64,000 nucleotides of DNA, from the NCBI RefSeq assembly GCF_026230105.1, contig NC_079477.1:18605001-18669000 (forward strand), read 5' to 3'. The notes beneath the pieces are model-generated. The model had not been told where the DNA came from. It did not search any database and saw only the letters and a program-made list of their open reading frames with translations. Source of the DNA: Diorhabda sublineata (taxonomy: Eukaryota; Arthropoda; Insecta; Coleoptera; Chrysomelidae). Within the stretch, counting starts at the first letter, position 1. Each line of letters opens with the position of its first letter. This document shows positions 52,240 through 64,000 of the stretch, in pieces. The position numbers and the translations under genes are program-made.

Positions 52240-52745
52240 CTATTGTGTTCCCTTTTTTGCTGTGGCACTGGGAACGGTCAATGTTTACTGCTGGTCTATT
52301 AACTCCACTCCCTTCAGAAAATTTAGTGGAAAGGCTCTAGCTGCCAAAGATCTTTATCTTTTATTTCAAATTTTACATATATAATACTCTGGTGTAGTCT
52401 CTCACACTTTGAGGGAAAGTGGATAGAGGTTTCGTCTTCTACACAGCAGAACCTGCAGATTACATTCTCTGCTAAATCCAGCGCCCATTGAGGCGGAAAC
52501 GCCTCAATAAGACTCGTGTTAATAATCGTAAATTGTTCTTAGTTAGGTTGATACATTCAATAGATCTTCTGTGGATATAGGTTTCTAGGAGTATCTTTGC
52601 CTGTTTGAGCCCATGTGGATTATTCCAGTAACTGATTCTTTTCCTATCTACTCCCTTTCCTAATATTTTCTCTATTGTCCTGTAACCGATTCCACAGAAA
52701 GATTCATATCCTTCGAAGGGTTTATCCACTCCTACTTTTGTTACT
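52240..52745 (-). pseudogene. LINE C-terminal (RNase H/zinc) region relic
   Basis: The frame 52729-52472 reads YWNNPHGLKQAKILLE, then INLTKNNLRLLTRVLLRRFR and LNGRW. It continues (after a stop) as ENVICRFCCVEDETSIHFPS toward 52400. The pattern GLKQAK, then LTRxLxxHxxLNxxL, and then C-x2-C...H is the end of I/R1/Jockey-type LINE proteins, after RNase H. Sequence beyond 52300 is too decayed. The minus orientation is the same as other LINE relics here. Confidence 0.6.
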
Positions 52746-53079
52746 CTATAGTTTTATACAGGCGCTTGGTACTTGTTAATTTCGTTAGATCTCCTACATG
52801 TCAACAGTAAATCATTAATATTTATCAATTTAATGGTTGATATTAATATCGAAACCGTATTTAAGCACAACTACTTTTAGTGTTTATAATAATTATTATG
52901 TCGATATGTCAATGAATTAACACCTTGTTATTGTTCATAATGGATGAGAAAGTCGGTTGTATGTCGAACAATTTATTTATTTATAAGTAAATGAGTAATT
53001 ATAGATAATTTCATGATGACATGAACTTTAGCAATTACAAAGAAAGGCTTGATATCAAATCGACACCAAATGTATCACC

Positions 53080-53725
53080 ACCTTGCGTAGCTGTTATTAA
53101 CAAATGAGTTTCTGCCGCCTCATTCAGGGGAAATTCGTTCTCATTTGTGTAACTTCATAATTCGCCGTTAAAATTGAATTTGTTTAATATTGTTGTCACC
53201 TTCTGCTAATCCACTAATACGTATTTCTTCGTTTTCGCTATTGCTGTTATTGATATTTATTCTTAGGTATCTATGTTTTACTGATGTATAATTTTTATTT
53301 AGATCATTGTCGGTTTCTTTATTGCCATATCTCATTATCAAAATTTTATCTTATGTTTGTTCAAATGGAGACAGTCTTTTTTCCTTCAATCAAATTTTCT
53401 GTCATTTCAATGTTCCATTAACTTTTCCTCTGGTCTTTGATAGTATATTTCAGGTTTTGATTATGGTCTCTACTGTGAATAACAATGTTGATATTGAATC
53501 GACTCCTGTATTTAGAAATCTACACTGATTATCACCGATCATATTCCAGATGTGTTACGTTTATTGGTTACTTAATCAATGAATCAGACGTTCCGATTTT
53601 GCTTTAATTTTATTTACATTATATTCAACTGAATTATGGATTATAAGTTTACTGTCGCTCATTTCTCTTATGCCACTGCTGATAGCTTGTCGTTGTTTCG
53701 CGAGCTGTCCACCCTCGACCTTGTT
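53080..53725 (-). pseudogene. Unidentified coding relic
   Basis: On the minus strand, 53725-53570 reads KTGNKVEGGQLAKQRQAISS, then SDSKLIIHNSVEYNV and IKAKSERLIH-stop. Lower down, FLNTGVDSISTLLFTVETII (about 53520), NKNYTSVKHRYLRI (about 53285) and NEEIRISGLAEGDNNIKQIQ (about 53200) follow. The even amino-acid composition suggests former coding sequence, possibly of a retroelement, but I cannot name it. Stops separate the blocks. Confidence 0.35.
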
Positions 53726-53729
53726 GCCG

Positions 53730-55860
53730 GTTTTCAATACTAAAAGTCTAATCACACTACAAGATGTTTATTGATAAGACTGTACACTACGTAAAGCAGA
53801 GCACGACCTATGTAATTATAAATTTTTGGTATATCTTTAACTTTTTCAAAGACTAAATAAGAATACTTTTACCCTATACTATATCTACAAAATGAGATCT
53901 AATGCTCTTATGCCGCAAAAGTAATTCTAGAAAGGAAAACAGGAAATGTTACTAGTATTTTTTTAGTGGTCAATAAGAATCGGAATATCAATTTTGAAAA
54001 TGTATTTATATAAATGAAACTCTTATTAAAAGAGTTAGAAACAATAGTATCACTTTAATAGTCATAACTTAGATATAATAGAAAATATATAATTTTTAAA
54101 CTGAATATTATAAATAACTTTTTAGCACATACAAATTACTTCCATTATAATTTATTATATACAATTTTATACATTTTTTACAGCACTATAACTTGTCACT
54201 ATCTTCATGTAACATACATAAATCTGTTGATTTAAAACAATTTTTTATTCAAATTTTGTGATAAGTATTTCTTGAAAATAATCAGGAATGTTTATTCTTT
54301 GTGCAAAGTGTATAATCCAAAACGTTACAACATTGCCACAATTTAAATAAATATTATGTCTGTGATTATAAATGCACTTTTTTATATTTATGTAAGGTTT
54401 TAATAATATCTATATAAGGGCTTATTACATTTTCTTAGCGAAATAATATCAACCAATATAAAAATGTAATGTTTCCAAATTTATTTTTTTTCGTCCGAAA
54501 AATAATTTGTGAATATGTCAAGTATTTTTAAATGATGTATAACATTTAATTATATGATTAAAGGGATTTATTATATCAGGGTATTGAGAAAATAAAAAAT
54601 TCAAAGAAACACATCTATTATTTCAATCCTAATTAATTGAACTGGTACTACAAGAACGTTTTTATAAATTATACCATATCAAATGATATCTAGACGAAAT
54701 GAGCTTTAATAAAACCATTTAAAGATATTATTTTCACACAATAGTAACACTTGAGCATCATAATATTTGTTTCAAAATCACAACTATGTATTCCCAATTG
54801 AAAAATTTAAGTACGTTTCATGTTAAAATGATATTAGTACTTTTGAAAAAAAAATCACCGAACAAAAATATAAATTAAGACACCTTTTCTTTATGATTGA
54901 TTCATTTATTAATACTTAATTTTTATAAACGATACAAGGGTTTCAGAAAATAGTTGCATTTTAAATTATTTTCTTTGGATATAACAATAAGTAATAATCG
55001 TAAAACAGATATTGACCAATATAATCGCTGTTCAACGCTAAATATTTTAAAGTTAAAAATTAGTTCTCCAATGTGTTGTAATAAAAAGGGGAGCCATAAC
55101 AAACGATATAGGAACCATTTTGTTCCTTGTTACTTTTTCACCGTTCATCGGAAACGGTTTCATGTTCATAATAATATACATCCGCGTGTTGTGAAAAGTT
55201 TACGTGAGTATTTAGCAGAGGTTAAAATTCCAGTAGTAATTTGCCCTACTCTAAGCCCAGCTCTTTGAAGCAAGTTTCAATGTTCTTGAGAGGGAAACCG
55301 AGCTCGTCTAATTTATGCAAATTTACAACAGCTTAATAACGTTTCAATTGAAGATTGAAATCAAATTGACCAAGCTGCCAATATGAATTGTGGCTATTAT
55401 TAGTGAACGTGGAGGAAACACTTCATATTAATTTTCTTATGTTTTTCGCTTTGTTTTCAGTATTAGGTTTGGTGTAAAGTTAAATTTGTAAACTTGTTAT
55501 TAATGCCCCTGAAAAAATTTTCAAAACTCTTGTATCTTTTACGGAATTAAATCTGCAGTAATAAAAAAAATAAGCAGTTGTAAAAAAACGATGTATCTTG
55601 GAATAAAATAAAAAATTTCAAGGTGAAACAAGTTCACCTACAACATTAAAAAAATATTCAAATCTCATTTAAAATCATAAATTTTAGGCACGCTACTGCT
55701 AGTAGTTTGTATTAATGAACGATCAACTAATCAAAGCATGTTGAATTTCTCTGAGCAAAATTGAATCCTATTTTACAAATTATTTTTTTCATTTTGATTA
55801 TTTTAACATTATGCTTAGATTTTATGTTTAAGGAAACTTAACATTTAGTTGAAAGATATT
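53730..55860. other. Unassigned intergenic DNA
   Basis: Very AT-rich. A + frame at 54954-55268 (with CPTLSPAL at its end) has no recognised family. No RNA genes or paired repeat ends were seen. Confidence 0.4.
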
Positions 55861-55869
55861 TTAGAAAAG

Positions 55870-56186
55870 GAAAAGTAAGTCTTACCTCTGTTTTATGACC
55901 CCGGACACATGGGTCACACAAAGGACTCTTTTACTTTTCGGAGTAATGCATATATTTTAGTAAAACATCTGTAATTTTACGATTCTTAAGGGGAGGCTTA
56001 GACCTCATTGTAAATATTTTATTATTAGTTTTTAGTTAGTACAAACCGACTCTTTGAAGCGTGAGGACGCTCCTCGAAAACGTAGTCTTTTAAATAAAGA
56101 CTTAATATATGAATGTTAAACAATGTGTATTTCATTTATAAATATAAAACCTAATAATCACGATTACCTATCCATAACTTTCAACA
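55870..56186 (+). repeat. Probable 5' LTR of the Copia element (left edge uncertain)
   Basis: It contains ttttaaataaagacttaata (a polyadenylation-type region) and the small palindrome gcgtgaggacgc. It ends ...tatccataactttcaaca directly before the primer site. With no second LTR the start cannot be fixed. Confidence 0.5.
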
Positions 56187-56200
56187 GGTTATGGGCCCAG
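56187..56200 (+). other. Primer-binding site of the Copia element
   Basis: GGTTATGGGCCCAG directly follows the LTR end. Copia-group elements use an internal (half-molecule) initiator-Met tRNA primer of this type. Confidence 0.7.
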
Positions 56201-56392
56201 ATAACGTGAATAATTAAATCGTGAAAATAGTGAACTTAAATAATAATTTGTGATCGAAATCAAACTTGTAAAAGTACTTGTTAGACATTCCACAATTAAG
56301 TGATAATTGTAGTGTGTGTATAAAAATATTTTAAATAGAAGATATATTAAGTGAATTATTTTATTGTGAGTGAATTGAGATAATTCGACACA

Positions 56393-57553
56393 ATGACAAA
56401 TTCGAACTTAAATTCGCAAAGAGGAATAACTCCTTTTAATGGACAGAATTATAGTATTTGGAAGAAGAGAGTGCGCCTACTGTTGAAAGAGCACCATATA
56501 CTCAGCATTATTGACGAAGAAATTCCTGTGTTTCCAAATGATAAATGGAATAAAAAGAATGACGTTGCCCATAGTATTGTCGGTTCGCTTTTGGCGGACT
56601 CACTGCTTCATTTTACGGATGTGACATATGCTAAGAATATTTTTGAAAAATTAGATTCTGTATATGATCGAAAAAGTCTTCCAACACAAATGATGATGAA
56701 TCAAAGACTTTCAGAATTAAAATTAGCGCCTGATATGCCACTAAGAGAACACTTTTCAATTTTTGATACGTACGTAAATGATTTGCTAGCGTCTGGATCA
56801 ATAATAGATGAAGCAGGTAAAGTACTTAGTTTATTAAAAACACTTCCATCATCGTATGAAGCAGTATCTATTGCAATCGAAACATTACGTGAAGATCAAC
56901 TAGATTTAGACTTTGTAAAATCGCGTTTATTGAATCACGAAATTAAAGTGAAAGGACAAAATCGTGATACTAGTACAAAAATATTAGTTGCCGAAAATAG
57001 TGATAAATCGAGTGAAAAGAAGTTTCCCTTCCGGAGATCAAATTATAATGGAAAATCAAAATTTAAGAATGGTCACAAGCCATCCAAGAATTTTAAAAAC
57101 TCTTTTAAAAGTAAAAATAAAACAAAATGCTATCAGTGTGGCCGCATAGGACATATAAGAAGATATTGCATTTACTTTAAGAAAAACCAAGAGTACAACG
57201 AACGAAAAACAACTAAGGCTGCTCAAATTGCTCAATCAGTGGAACCGAATTCGCAAGCTATCACTTTTATGGCTGGTGGAAATAAATTAATTGAAACAAA
57301 TCAAAATAAAATTGTTTTCTTGCTAGATTCCGGAGCATCCGATCATATTATAAACAGAGAAGACATCGCCAGAACATTTGAGCCACTTGAAACACCAATT
57401 AAAATTTTGGTTGCCAAGAGCGAGCAGTACATTTCAGCAACCAAACGAGGTTCAATTAATGTGACAACCAACAAAGACGTAAAGGTGACAATTGGAGAAG
57501 TTCTTTACAGTCCAGAAGTCCCATACAATCTACTGTCGGTTTCCAAGTTTTGA
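56393..57553 (+). pseudogene. Copia gag and protease
   Basis: The 386-codon frame starts MTNSNLNSQRGITPFNGQNY, followed by YSIWKKRVRLLLKEH (DUF4219/UBN2-type gag). The gag core (about 60-190) precedes a basic region and a CCHC zinc knuckle, CYQCGRIGHIRRYC (about residue 243). The aspartic protease motif FLLDSGASDHI follows at about 313, then SPEVPYNLLSVSKF. A stop (TGA) comes right after VSKF, where the protein should continue into the pre-integrase region. Confidence 0.85.
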
Positions 57554-59130
57554 TTGATAAGATATGTGAAGCTTGTATTAATGGCAAGCAAACTCGATTA
57601 CCTTTCAATAAAGTTAAAAATCGAGATCATGTAAAAAGACCATTGTTTATTGTACATTCTGATGTATGTGGTCCAATCACTCCGACGGCACTAAATGATA
57701 AAAATTATTTTGTCTTATTTCTTGATCATTATACTCATTATTGTGTAGTATATTTGCTTAAACATAAATCAGAGGTGTTTTCAGTATTTAAAGATTTTGT
57801 CGCGAAAAGTGAATCACATTTCAATCTCAAATTAAATTACTTATACATAGATAACGGTAGAGAATATTTATCAAATGATATGAAAGATTACTGTAAAAAT
57901 AAAGGCATAATTTATCATTTAACAGTTCCGCGAACTCCTCAATTAAATGGCACTGCTGAACGTATGGTTAGAACAATTACAGAAAAAGCTCGGTCAATGA
58001 TAGCTGGATCTTGTTTAGATAAAGTTTTCTGGGGTGATGCAGTTTTAACAGCAACTTACTTGATAAATATTATTCCGAATAGAGCATTAAAAATAATGAA
58101 GACACCTTATGAGTTGTGGCATAGCAAAAAGCCTTTGTTTAAATATTTAAAAGTATTTGGTTCTACTGTATATGTACATGATAAACTCAATAAAACTAAA
58201 TTCGATAATAAATCTTGGAAAGGTGTACTGGTTGGTTATGAACCAAATGGTTACAGAGTATGGGATGTAGAATCTCATAAACATGCCGTTGTAAGGGATG
58301 TTATTGTGGACGAGACAAATTATTTGGTGTCTCGGCCAGGTATAAAATCTGACAGAACAAATAAGGGTTCCGCAGATGAAACTGATTCATTTGAAGTTTC
58401 AGTGATGGAAAATAAATCTGGTAATGATGAACCAGATAGTTTCAATAAATCTGATATTGAGAAATCAGATAGTGTATATAAATCTGATCATGATAAATCA
58501 GATACTGTATGTAAAACTGGTAATGATAAACCAGGTAATGAATCTGATAATGAGAAATCAGATGTACTCTGTGATCCCAGAAATAAATTTCCAAGATTAG
58601 AAATAGAAAATAGTGATTTTGACGCCAGTCGTCGGAGGAGTGAAAGGATCAGAGGTCTTCCTAAAATATCATATGATGAATTTGGTAGTCCAGAAGAATG
58701 TATGTTATCAGCTCAAATAATAATAAGTGCTGTACCGAAGTCATTTGATGACATTAAAAATAGGCCGGATAGAGTTCAATGGGAACAAGCTATTGAAAGT
58801 GAACTTAATTCACTTGATACAAATAATACTTGGACATTAGTACCAAGACCTACTGATAAAAATATTGTAGATTGTAAATGGGTATTTACAATTAAGAATA
58901 ATGAATTTGGTAGTCCTTGTAAATATAAAGCTCGTTTAGTAGCAAGAGGCTTTAGTCAGGAATATATGGTAGACTATGACGAAACTTTTGCGCCAGTTGC
59001 TAGAATATCCAGTTTTAGATTCATTGTCGCTTTTGCCAACCAGAATAATCTGTTACTACACCATATGGATGTAAAAAACAGCATTTTTGAATGGCAAATT
59101 AAAAGAAGAAATTTTTATGAGAGTACCTGA
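57550..59130 (+). pseudogene. Copia integrase and start of RT
   Basis: It begins near the end of the integrase zinc finger (CEACINGKQTRLPF). The integrase core follows with FIVHSDVCGPI, YIDNGREYLSND and NGTAERMVRTI, giving the DDE residues. A degenerate Lys/Ser/Asp repeat lies at about 58410-58575. The RT begins WEQAIESELNSLDTNNTWTL and has VARGFSQEYMVDYDETFAPV. A frameshift near 59085 ends the frame. Between VSKF of the previous frame and CEAC about 100 residues of the usual GAG-pre-integrase segment are missing. Confidence 0.85.
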
Positions 59131-60263
59131 GGGCGTTCAATGTAAAAAGGGTCAGGTCTGTAAATTAAACAAAGCACTTTATGGTTTGAAGCAGGCAGCC
59201 CGGTGTTGGTTTGAGGTATTTGACAAAACTTTAAAATCAATGAATTTTCAAAATTCTCCAGTAGATCGGTGCATTTATATTTTAGATTTGGGGGATATTT
59301 CCAGAAATATTTATGTCGTACTATATGTTGATGATATTGTTATTACCACTCTGAATAAAGATACGATGAATAGTTTAAAAGAATTTAATGCATAAATTTC
59401 AAATGGTAGATCTTAAAGAAATAAGATTATTTCTAGGTATAAGAGTTTCCAGAGTCAGTCATAACATTAGATCAAAGTGCGTATGTAAAATTAGTTCTAA
59501 AAAAAAATTTAAGATGCAAGATTGTGATCCAGAAAATAGTCCTCTTGAAAACAAAATAGATTATGAAGCTTTAAATTTAGATAAAAATTGTAATAAACCA
59601 TGTCGAAGTATTATTGGTTGTTTGATGTATTTAATGATTTGTACTCGCCCAGATCTGAGTTTTTCAGTCAATATTGTTAGTAGATATGTGAACAAAAATA
59701 ATATTAAATTATGGCAATATTTAAAAAGAATCTTAAGATATTTAAAGGGCACAATCGATTTAAAATTAGTATATACTAGAAGTCATTATAAAAATATAAT
59801 AAGTGGATATGCTGATGCTGATTGGGCGGGTGATATTAATGATAGAAAAAGTACGACGGGTTATCTTTTTAAATTATACGAAAATTGTACTATCTGTTGG
59901 GCTACGAAGCGGCAGACTTCCGTGGCAGGCTCTACTCCGGAAGCTGAATATATGGCTTTGTATGAGGCTGCACGAGAAGCTCTGTGGTTGCGATCACTAG
60001 CAGAGAGTATAAAAATAATTATATCAGGTCCTATAATAATATATGAAGATAACAATGGATGCATAAGTATTGCAAATAATCCATCAAGTCACAAAAGATC
60101 GAAACATATCGATATAAAATATCACTATTCTCGTTATAAAGTAGAAAAGGGACTAATCAAATTAATTTATATGCCTACAGATCAGCAGATAGCCGATGTA
60201 TTGACTAAATCACTGACAGGGGCAAAATTTATGGAGTTCAGAACAAAAATGGACTTGAAATAG
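59087..60263 (+). pseudogene. Copia RT (end) and RNase H
   Basis: Two frames joined by a slip near 59390. The first has EIFMRVPEGVQCKKGQVCKL, NKALYGLKQAARCWF and VVLYVDDIVI (catalytic YVDD). The second has FLGIRVSR, SIIGCLMYLMICTRPDLSFS and the RNase H blocks GYADADWAGD, RKSTTGYLF, AEYMALYEAAREALWLR, YEDNNGCISIA and HKRSKHIDIKYH. It ends SLTGAKFMEFRTKMDLK, a normal Copia C-terminus. Confidence 0.85.
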
Positions 60264-60750
60264 TTTTTAAGAATTTTTTTTGTAACACTATTGTAAATTG
60301 GTCTGGTAAGGTTTTCCCATAAGATGTTGGGTTTTCCCTTAAACCCTTAAGCAACAAATGTTGGACCAGGTAGAGTCATATAAGTTGATGGACTACGTTG
60401 AGAGAAGGGTCATTACGGTTTTTATTCAAGTAAAGATAATATTGTAAGAAATGTATGAAGTACTTAATACTTAGGATTTTAGTTGTAAAATATTATTATG
60501 TAGACTGTATTTTTACAAGTTTGTTTTTCACAAACGAAAAACTGGTTTACCGTTTCGTCGATCTAATTTTTCGTAAGGTTAAACGTCATTAATTAAGGTA
60601 ATTATGATCACCCCATTTATGTCTTTTGGATTTTTGGTTACTAGTGTTCTATTTTTTTATTTGAATTGTTGTTAGTAGGAATCCGTTAAACATTTTATTA
60701 GTTAAATTTGTTTTTGTTCAAAGTGACCTTATGAGGCAAGATAGGGTATT
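60264..60750. other. Sequence after the Copia RNase H, no LTR recognised
   Basis: It contains tgttggaccaggtagagtca (60359) and gttgagagaaggg (about 60398), which could mark a 3' LTR start and a purine tract. The following bases, however, do not match 55870-56186. Confidence 0.4.
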
Positions 60751-60755
60751 GGATG

Positions 60756-61450
60756 TGAGGTATGATGGGTAAATTTTATCAGTTTCTTGGAGATATTTAT
60801 GATAAGTATGGATTGACCCCTGAAAAAATATAGAACCGTAATGAAACTAGAATTTCCGTTGTGTCTAAAACCAAGAGCAAAATATTAGCTACGAAAAGAC
60901 GAAAACAAATTGGTTTGTTATCATCTGTTGAACGAGGACGGACTATGGACGGAAATATGTTTAAACGCTGCTGGAACTTATATGCCCCTCTGATGATTTT
61001 TATGTCGAGACAACAAATGAAGCCAGAACTTACGGATCATGCTCCACCAGGTACTACAACAGTTTACAATCCTCGAGGCTGGATAACATCAGGAATATTT
61101 TTAACTTGGTTTAAAAATTTCATCAAATTTTCCGGAGCTACTCCTACTAAACACGTATTGCTGCTTCTAGAAAGTCATGTGAGTCATACTAAAAAATTGG
61201 AATTGGTTGATATAGCTCGTGGAAATGGAGTAATTATATTTTGCTTTCATCCTCACTGCAAAATGAAGCCTGCAAATGTAGCATTTATGAAGCCACTCAG
61301 CGCACTTACTACGATCATGCTGTTACAGGTTGGTTGAGATCACATCCTAGACGTGTGGTAACTGTATTCTAGATAAGTGAAATATTTGTTAATGCATACG
61401 TTCAGGCGGCTACAATGGCCACCATTATTAATGCATTTAGAAAATGTGGT
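60756..61450 (+). pseudogene. Pogo-type DDE transposase catalytic domain, broken
   Basis: It opens with IYDKYGLTPEKI (60790), then ISVVSKTKSKILATKRRKQI. The frame 60861-61337 has GLLSSVERGRTMDGN, PRGWITSGIFLTWFKNFIKF and HVLLLLESHVSHTKKLELVD. In the block where family members have LDNHxSH, this copy has LESHVSH, so the catalytic Asp is replaced. FHPHCKMKPANVAFMKPL stands for PPHTSHxLQPLDVxFFxPL. A slip near 61295 gives YDHAVTGWLRSHPRRVVTVF, the next family block. Confidence 0.72.
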
Positions 61451-61459
61451 GTATGACAC

Positions 61460-62090
61460 ATTAACCAAAATAATTTTACTGATGCTAATTTTATTTCTTT
61501 TGAAACTAATAACATAAAAATATTCCAGACTCATCGGAAGGTTTTCAACCTGCCGCAGTGCCACGTCTGTCTTTAACAACAGTCACAACTGTATCTTCAA
61601 CAGTCATGATAACTTCTCAAACTGACATTCTTTCAATAGACCCTAAAGCTACAACGATATCTTCAATTCCACCTAGAACAGAGTTAACCACTGAGTGCTA
61701 CGAATATATCACACTAAGAGTGGATAGAACAACCGTTCTAGAACCTGAACAAGGACATACTTATTATCCTGAATCTTCCTTTCGTGCAGCATGCCGTGAT
61801 CTGACGTTTAGCTTCGACAATGCATCCCCAAGGATGAGCTGAAAATTTTGAAAAAGCCAGTGAAAACATCTAATACTAATGCAAAAAACCAACAAAAGGT
61901 CAAAAAACAAAAGAAAAATAATGAAGATGCCATTTGCTTATATTGTAATGATGTAAACAACAATTTTTAAAATCGTCAGAGCCTTGGGTAGGCTGCCAGC
62001 TCTATGGGTGTTGGGCTCACAAGCTTGTGCTGGCGTGAACGATGAAAATCTGAAGGAAATACACATTTTTTTGTTTTGCAAGAACGACTA
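61460..62090 (+). pseudogene. Pogo-like protein linker and PHD-type finger remnant
   Basis: The frame 61558-61842 is Ser/Thr/Pro-rich, with SPRMS at its end. After a slip it reads KKPVKTSNTNAKNQQK, then NNEDAICLYCNDVNNNF (about 61920-61965) and WVGCQLYGCWAHK in another frame (about 61990-62025). CLYC...W-x-C-x4-CWAHK is the usual PHD-like cluster at the end of these proteins. Confidence 0.6.
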
Positions 62091-62099
62091 GCCTTCCCC

Positions 62100-64000
62100 A
62101 TCATTACCCCATAGTACGGGGCAAGATGGTTTTTTATAATGTTCCTATTAAATATTAAAAAATTAGATTAATGACATAACGTTCCATAAATTAATGTGAA
62201 TAATAAACAGTGATTATGCTGTATTTTTTTTCCTTCAGCTACCCCATCATGTCCTCATATCCCTCATATAGTAGTGGAAATAAAAAATGCTAAGAATAAA
62301 AAAACTACTTATTGGAGGAATGGACAAATGGACAAAGACGACTAAGGATGATTCAACAGGAAAATGGAAATGATAACAATGGAAGGAAACAGGGAAATAA
62401 TTGGATATGGAAATAAGGATCAAATTTGAAGGTACATCACCAAAAGTACTATATAATATTGCACTGGAGGTGGCGATTCTAAGTATAGAAATCAATCACA
62501 CAAAGTATCAAGGATATGTGACCGACCTAATATTGTTAGCAAAAACGTGAGAAACTTAGAAAAAGCCCTAAAAAAGGAAGCAAAGAAGCAGGTCAGGACC
62601 ATTTTTAAATTACCACTATATTAAATATCAGCTAGTAATGGTGGTCAGTGATAATTAAAGAAGTGCAGAGAGAATTAACTAAGTCAATGCTGCTAATACC
62701 AAACACAAAATATAAAAATCATAGTAAAAATATAAATATACAAAATCAAAAACAACAATAAAACCGTTAATAGCTTATGCAGCAAGTAATGATCTCAACT
62801 AATGAAGATACAGAAAAACTGAGAATACAAAAAAAATAATACAATAATACTAGAACCCCGAAAAACTGCAAAAAAAGGAATACCGAGCCTCAAGATTGGG
62901 ATCCATATATAGGGAGAAAAAATGCGGAAACGACAAATATAGAAATATTCAACACGACGAAATAGAAAAATGTACGATAATGTCAAAGCCATTCTCATTT
63001 GCTTCCACCATAGTTTCCTTTAAAAGAGGTTGCAGTTTTGCATTGAGCTTCACCTTAGATATCTAGCTTACCCATTAGATAGTGAGTTACCATCAGAGAC
63101 CATAACTGTAACAGAGAATAGAAGCCAATATTGTTTTCTACATTATGTGAATTTCCGGTAATTGTATAAGTGGACATAAGAGCGTGCAATATGAGATTTT
63201 ATTACCATTAATAAAAAAATTATCGTATCGTTAACATTTATGAACGAATCAATAAAAAAAAATAATTATTTAAACGAATTTTCAGCGCTGATTTGCCATT
63301 GGTCACAAACGTGTAAGAAGTTTTACTACTAGTTTAACTGGAAATAATGTTTTTATTGGATTGCGTATATTTGGAGTATATATAACGTAAAACGATGGAA
63401 ATATTTTAATAATCAAGATTTTTTGTCCCATTTTACCCTTATTTTCATATTTCTATCGCTTTTCACCAGCTTACATTATGTTTCAAGTATTTAATCACCC
63501 AAAGGGAAAGTTTGATTATCATAAAAGTGAAGTTTAAAAAGCATATTGAAATAAAACTCATCACAACAACAAAATTTCAAGAGAGAATTGATGATTCAAT
63601 TGCAGAAAATAATTCGAAACACTGTAGTAAAGAGGACATCTTATTTGCTGATTTCATCATCCTCAAATTATCCGAAATTGTCGCCCGATCGGAATTCATT
63701 ATAAATTTCGATGACTGTACCTAGTTATAACGAAACAAACACGATGTCTGAAAAGTCTGCTTATGAATATTAGGGTATTTGATAAGTACTGGATACATTG
63801 AAAATTCTACAGAACAAGATAATTAACCAAGTATGAGTAAGGTAATAATACTCAGGAATGAATTAATAACTTCTCCTTTCCACGGGGCGCTACAGGTATC
63901 AAGAACATGAAAAAAAAATTTAAAAAAAAGACTTAACACAGCAAAAAGAATAAATATTTAAAATTGAAGAGAAAAGCTACTCTAGAATATAGATGAGTTC
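62100..64000. other. Unassigned intergenic DNA
   Basis: AT-rich. A + frame at 63512-63724 (ERIDDSIAENNSKHCSKEDI) and a Lys-rich + stretch near 62300-62520 have no recognised family. No RNA genes were seen. Confidence 0.4.

Larger units (their letters stand above)
55870..60263 (+). mobile_element. Copia-type LTR retrotransposon, damaged; 3' LTR not found
   Basis: It has a probable 5' LTR ending at 56186 (contains aataaa at about 56094), a Copia-type primer site at 56187-56200 and a gag-pol region from 56393 to 60263. The gene order (gag, protease, integrase, RT, RNase H) places integrase before RT, which defines Copia. Downstream of 60263 I could not find a copy of the 5' LTR, so the 3' LTR seems to be lost or too diverged. 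The left LTR boundary is uncertain. Confidence 0.8.
60756..62090 (+). mobile_element. Pogo/Tigger-type transposon relic
   Basis: A degraded DDE_1-type transposase (60756-61450) is followed by a Ser/Thr/Pro-rich linker and a PHD-like cysteine region (to about 62090) in the same orientation, the usual layout of insect pogo-like proteins with C-terminal PHD-type finger. No terminal repeats were identified. Confidence 0.7.

Noticed and set aside
60359..60420. 3' LTR of Copia starting at TGTTGGACC
   Set aside because: The following bases do not match the 5' LTR region, and the purine tract lies after it, not before.
1..64000. CRISPR arrays, tRNA or rRNA genes
   Set aside because: No regularly spaced repeats, cloverleaf with conserved arms or rRNA core sequence was seen. 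The window is eukaryotic.

Overview
This is an insect nuclear genome window. The evidence is GT-AG introns, AT-rich non-coding DNA, and a repeat load of APE-type LINEs, an errantivirus-like LTR element, Copia, mariner, Tc1, pogo, hAT and Mutator-like relics. The only well-supported intact host gene is the receptor tyrosine kinase torso. A beetle or other insect with a large genome is my guess. No rRNA, tRNA, CRISPR or bacterial feature was seen.

Host gene. Twelve + strand exons between 3360 and 50292 join into one open frame of 773 codons. Every junction has GT-AG sites and matching phase. The product has a cysteine-bearing N-terminal piece, fibronectin-III-like extracellular modules, one membrane helix and a split tyrosine kinase with a short insert. 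The start codon and signal peptide lie upstream of the window or were not found. A two-exon THAP-domain reading frame (15471 to about 18224) sits on the same strand inside a torso intron.

Repeats in the torso introns (about 4-50 kb). Intron 2 holds a pogo-type HTH piece, an inverted transposase relic, a LINE relic, a foldback element (9119-9762), a long-inverted-repeat element (10661-11780) and a mariner relic. Intron 5 (21398-34408) holds a nest. About 300-bp inverted repeats at 21553 and 33422 enclose a broken Mutator-like transposase followed by a YqaJ-type nuclease. That unit is split by an errantivirus-like element (24509-32194, 4-bp duplication AGCA), whose left LTR is itself split by a LINE (24635-26659). 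Intron 8 carries mariner copies, one of which appears to be interrupted by a 4.4-kb hAT element (41085-45499, 8-bp duplication ATGGTAAC). The other introns carry hAT miniatures, a deleted mariner and a LINE relic.

Downstream of torso (50.3-64 kb). A Tc1 relic contains a hAT miniature, followed by a LINE RNase H-end relic, an unidentified minus-strand relic, a Copia element (about 55.9-60.26 kb) and a pogo element (60.76-62.09 kb). The rest is AT-rich and unassigned.

Almost all mobile ORFs are broken. The best candidates for something little described are the Mutator-like/YqaJ element with its inverted repeats, the elements whose inverted repeats run into transposase coding sequence, and LINE copies that keep their 5' ends but lack their 3' ends. 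Family names come from remembered motifs, because no database search could be run.
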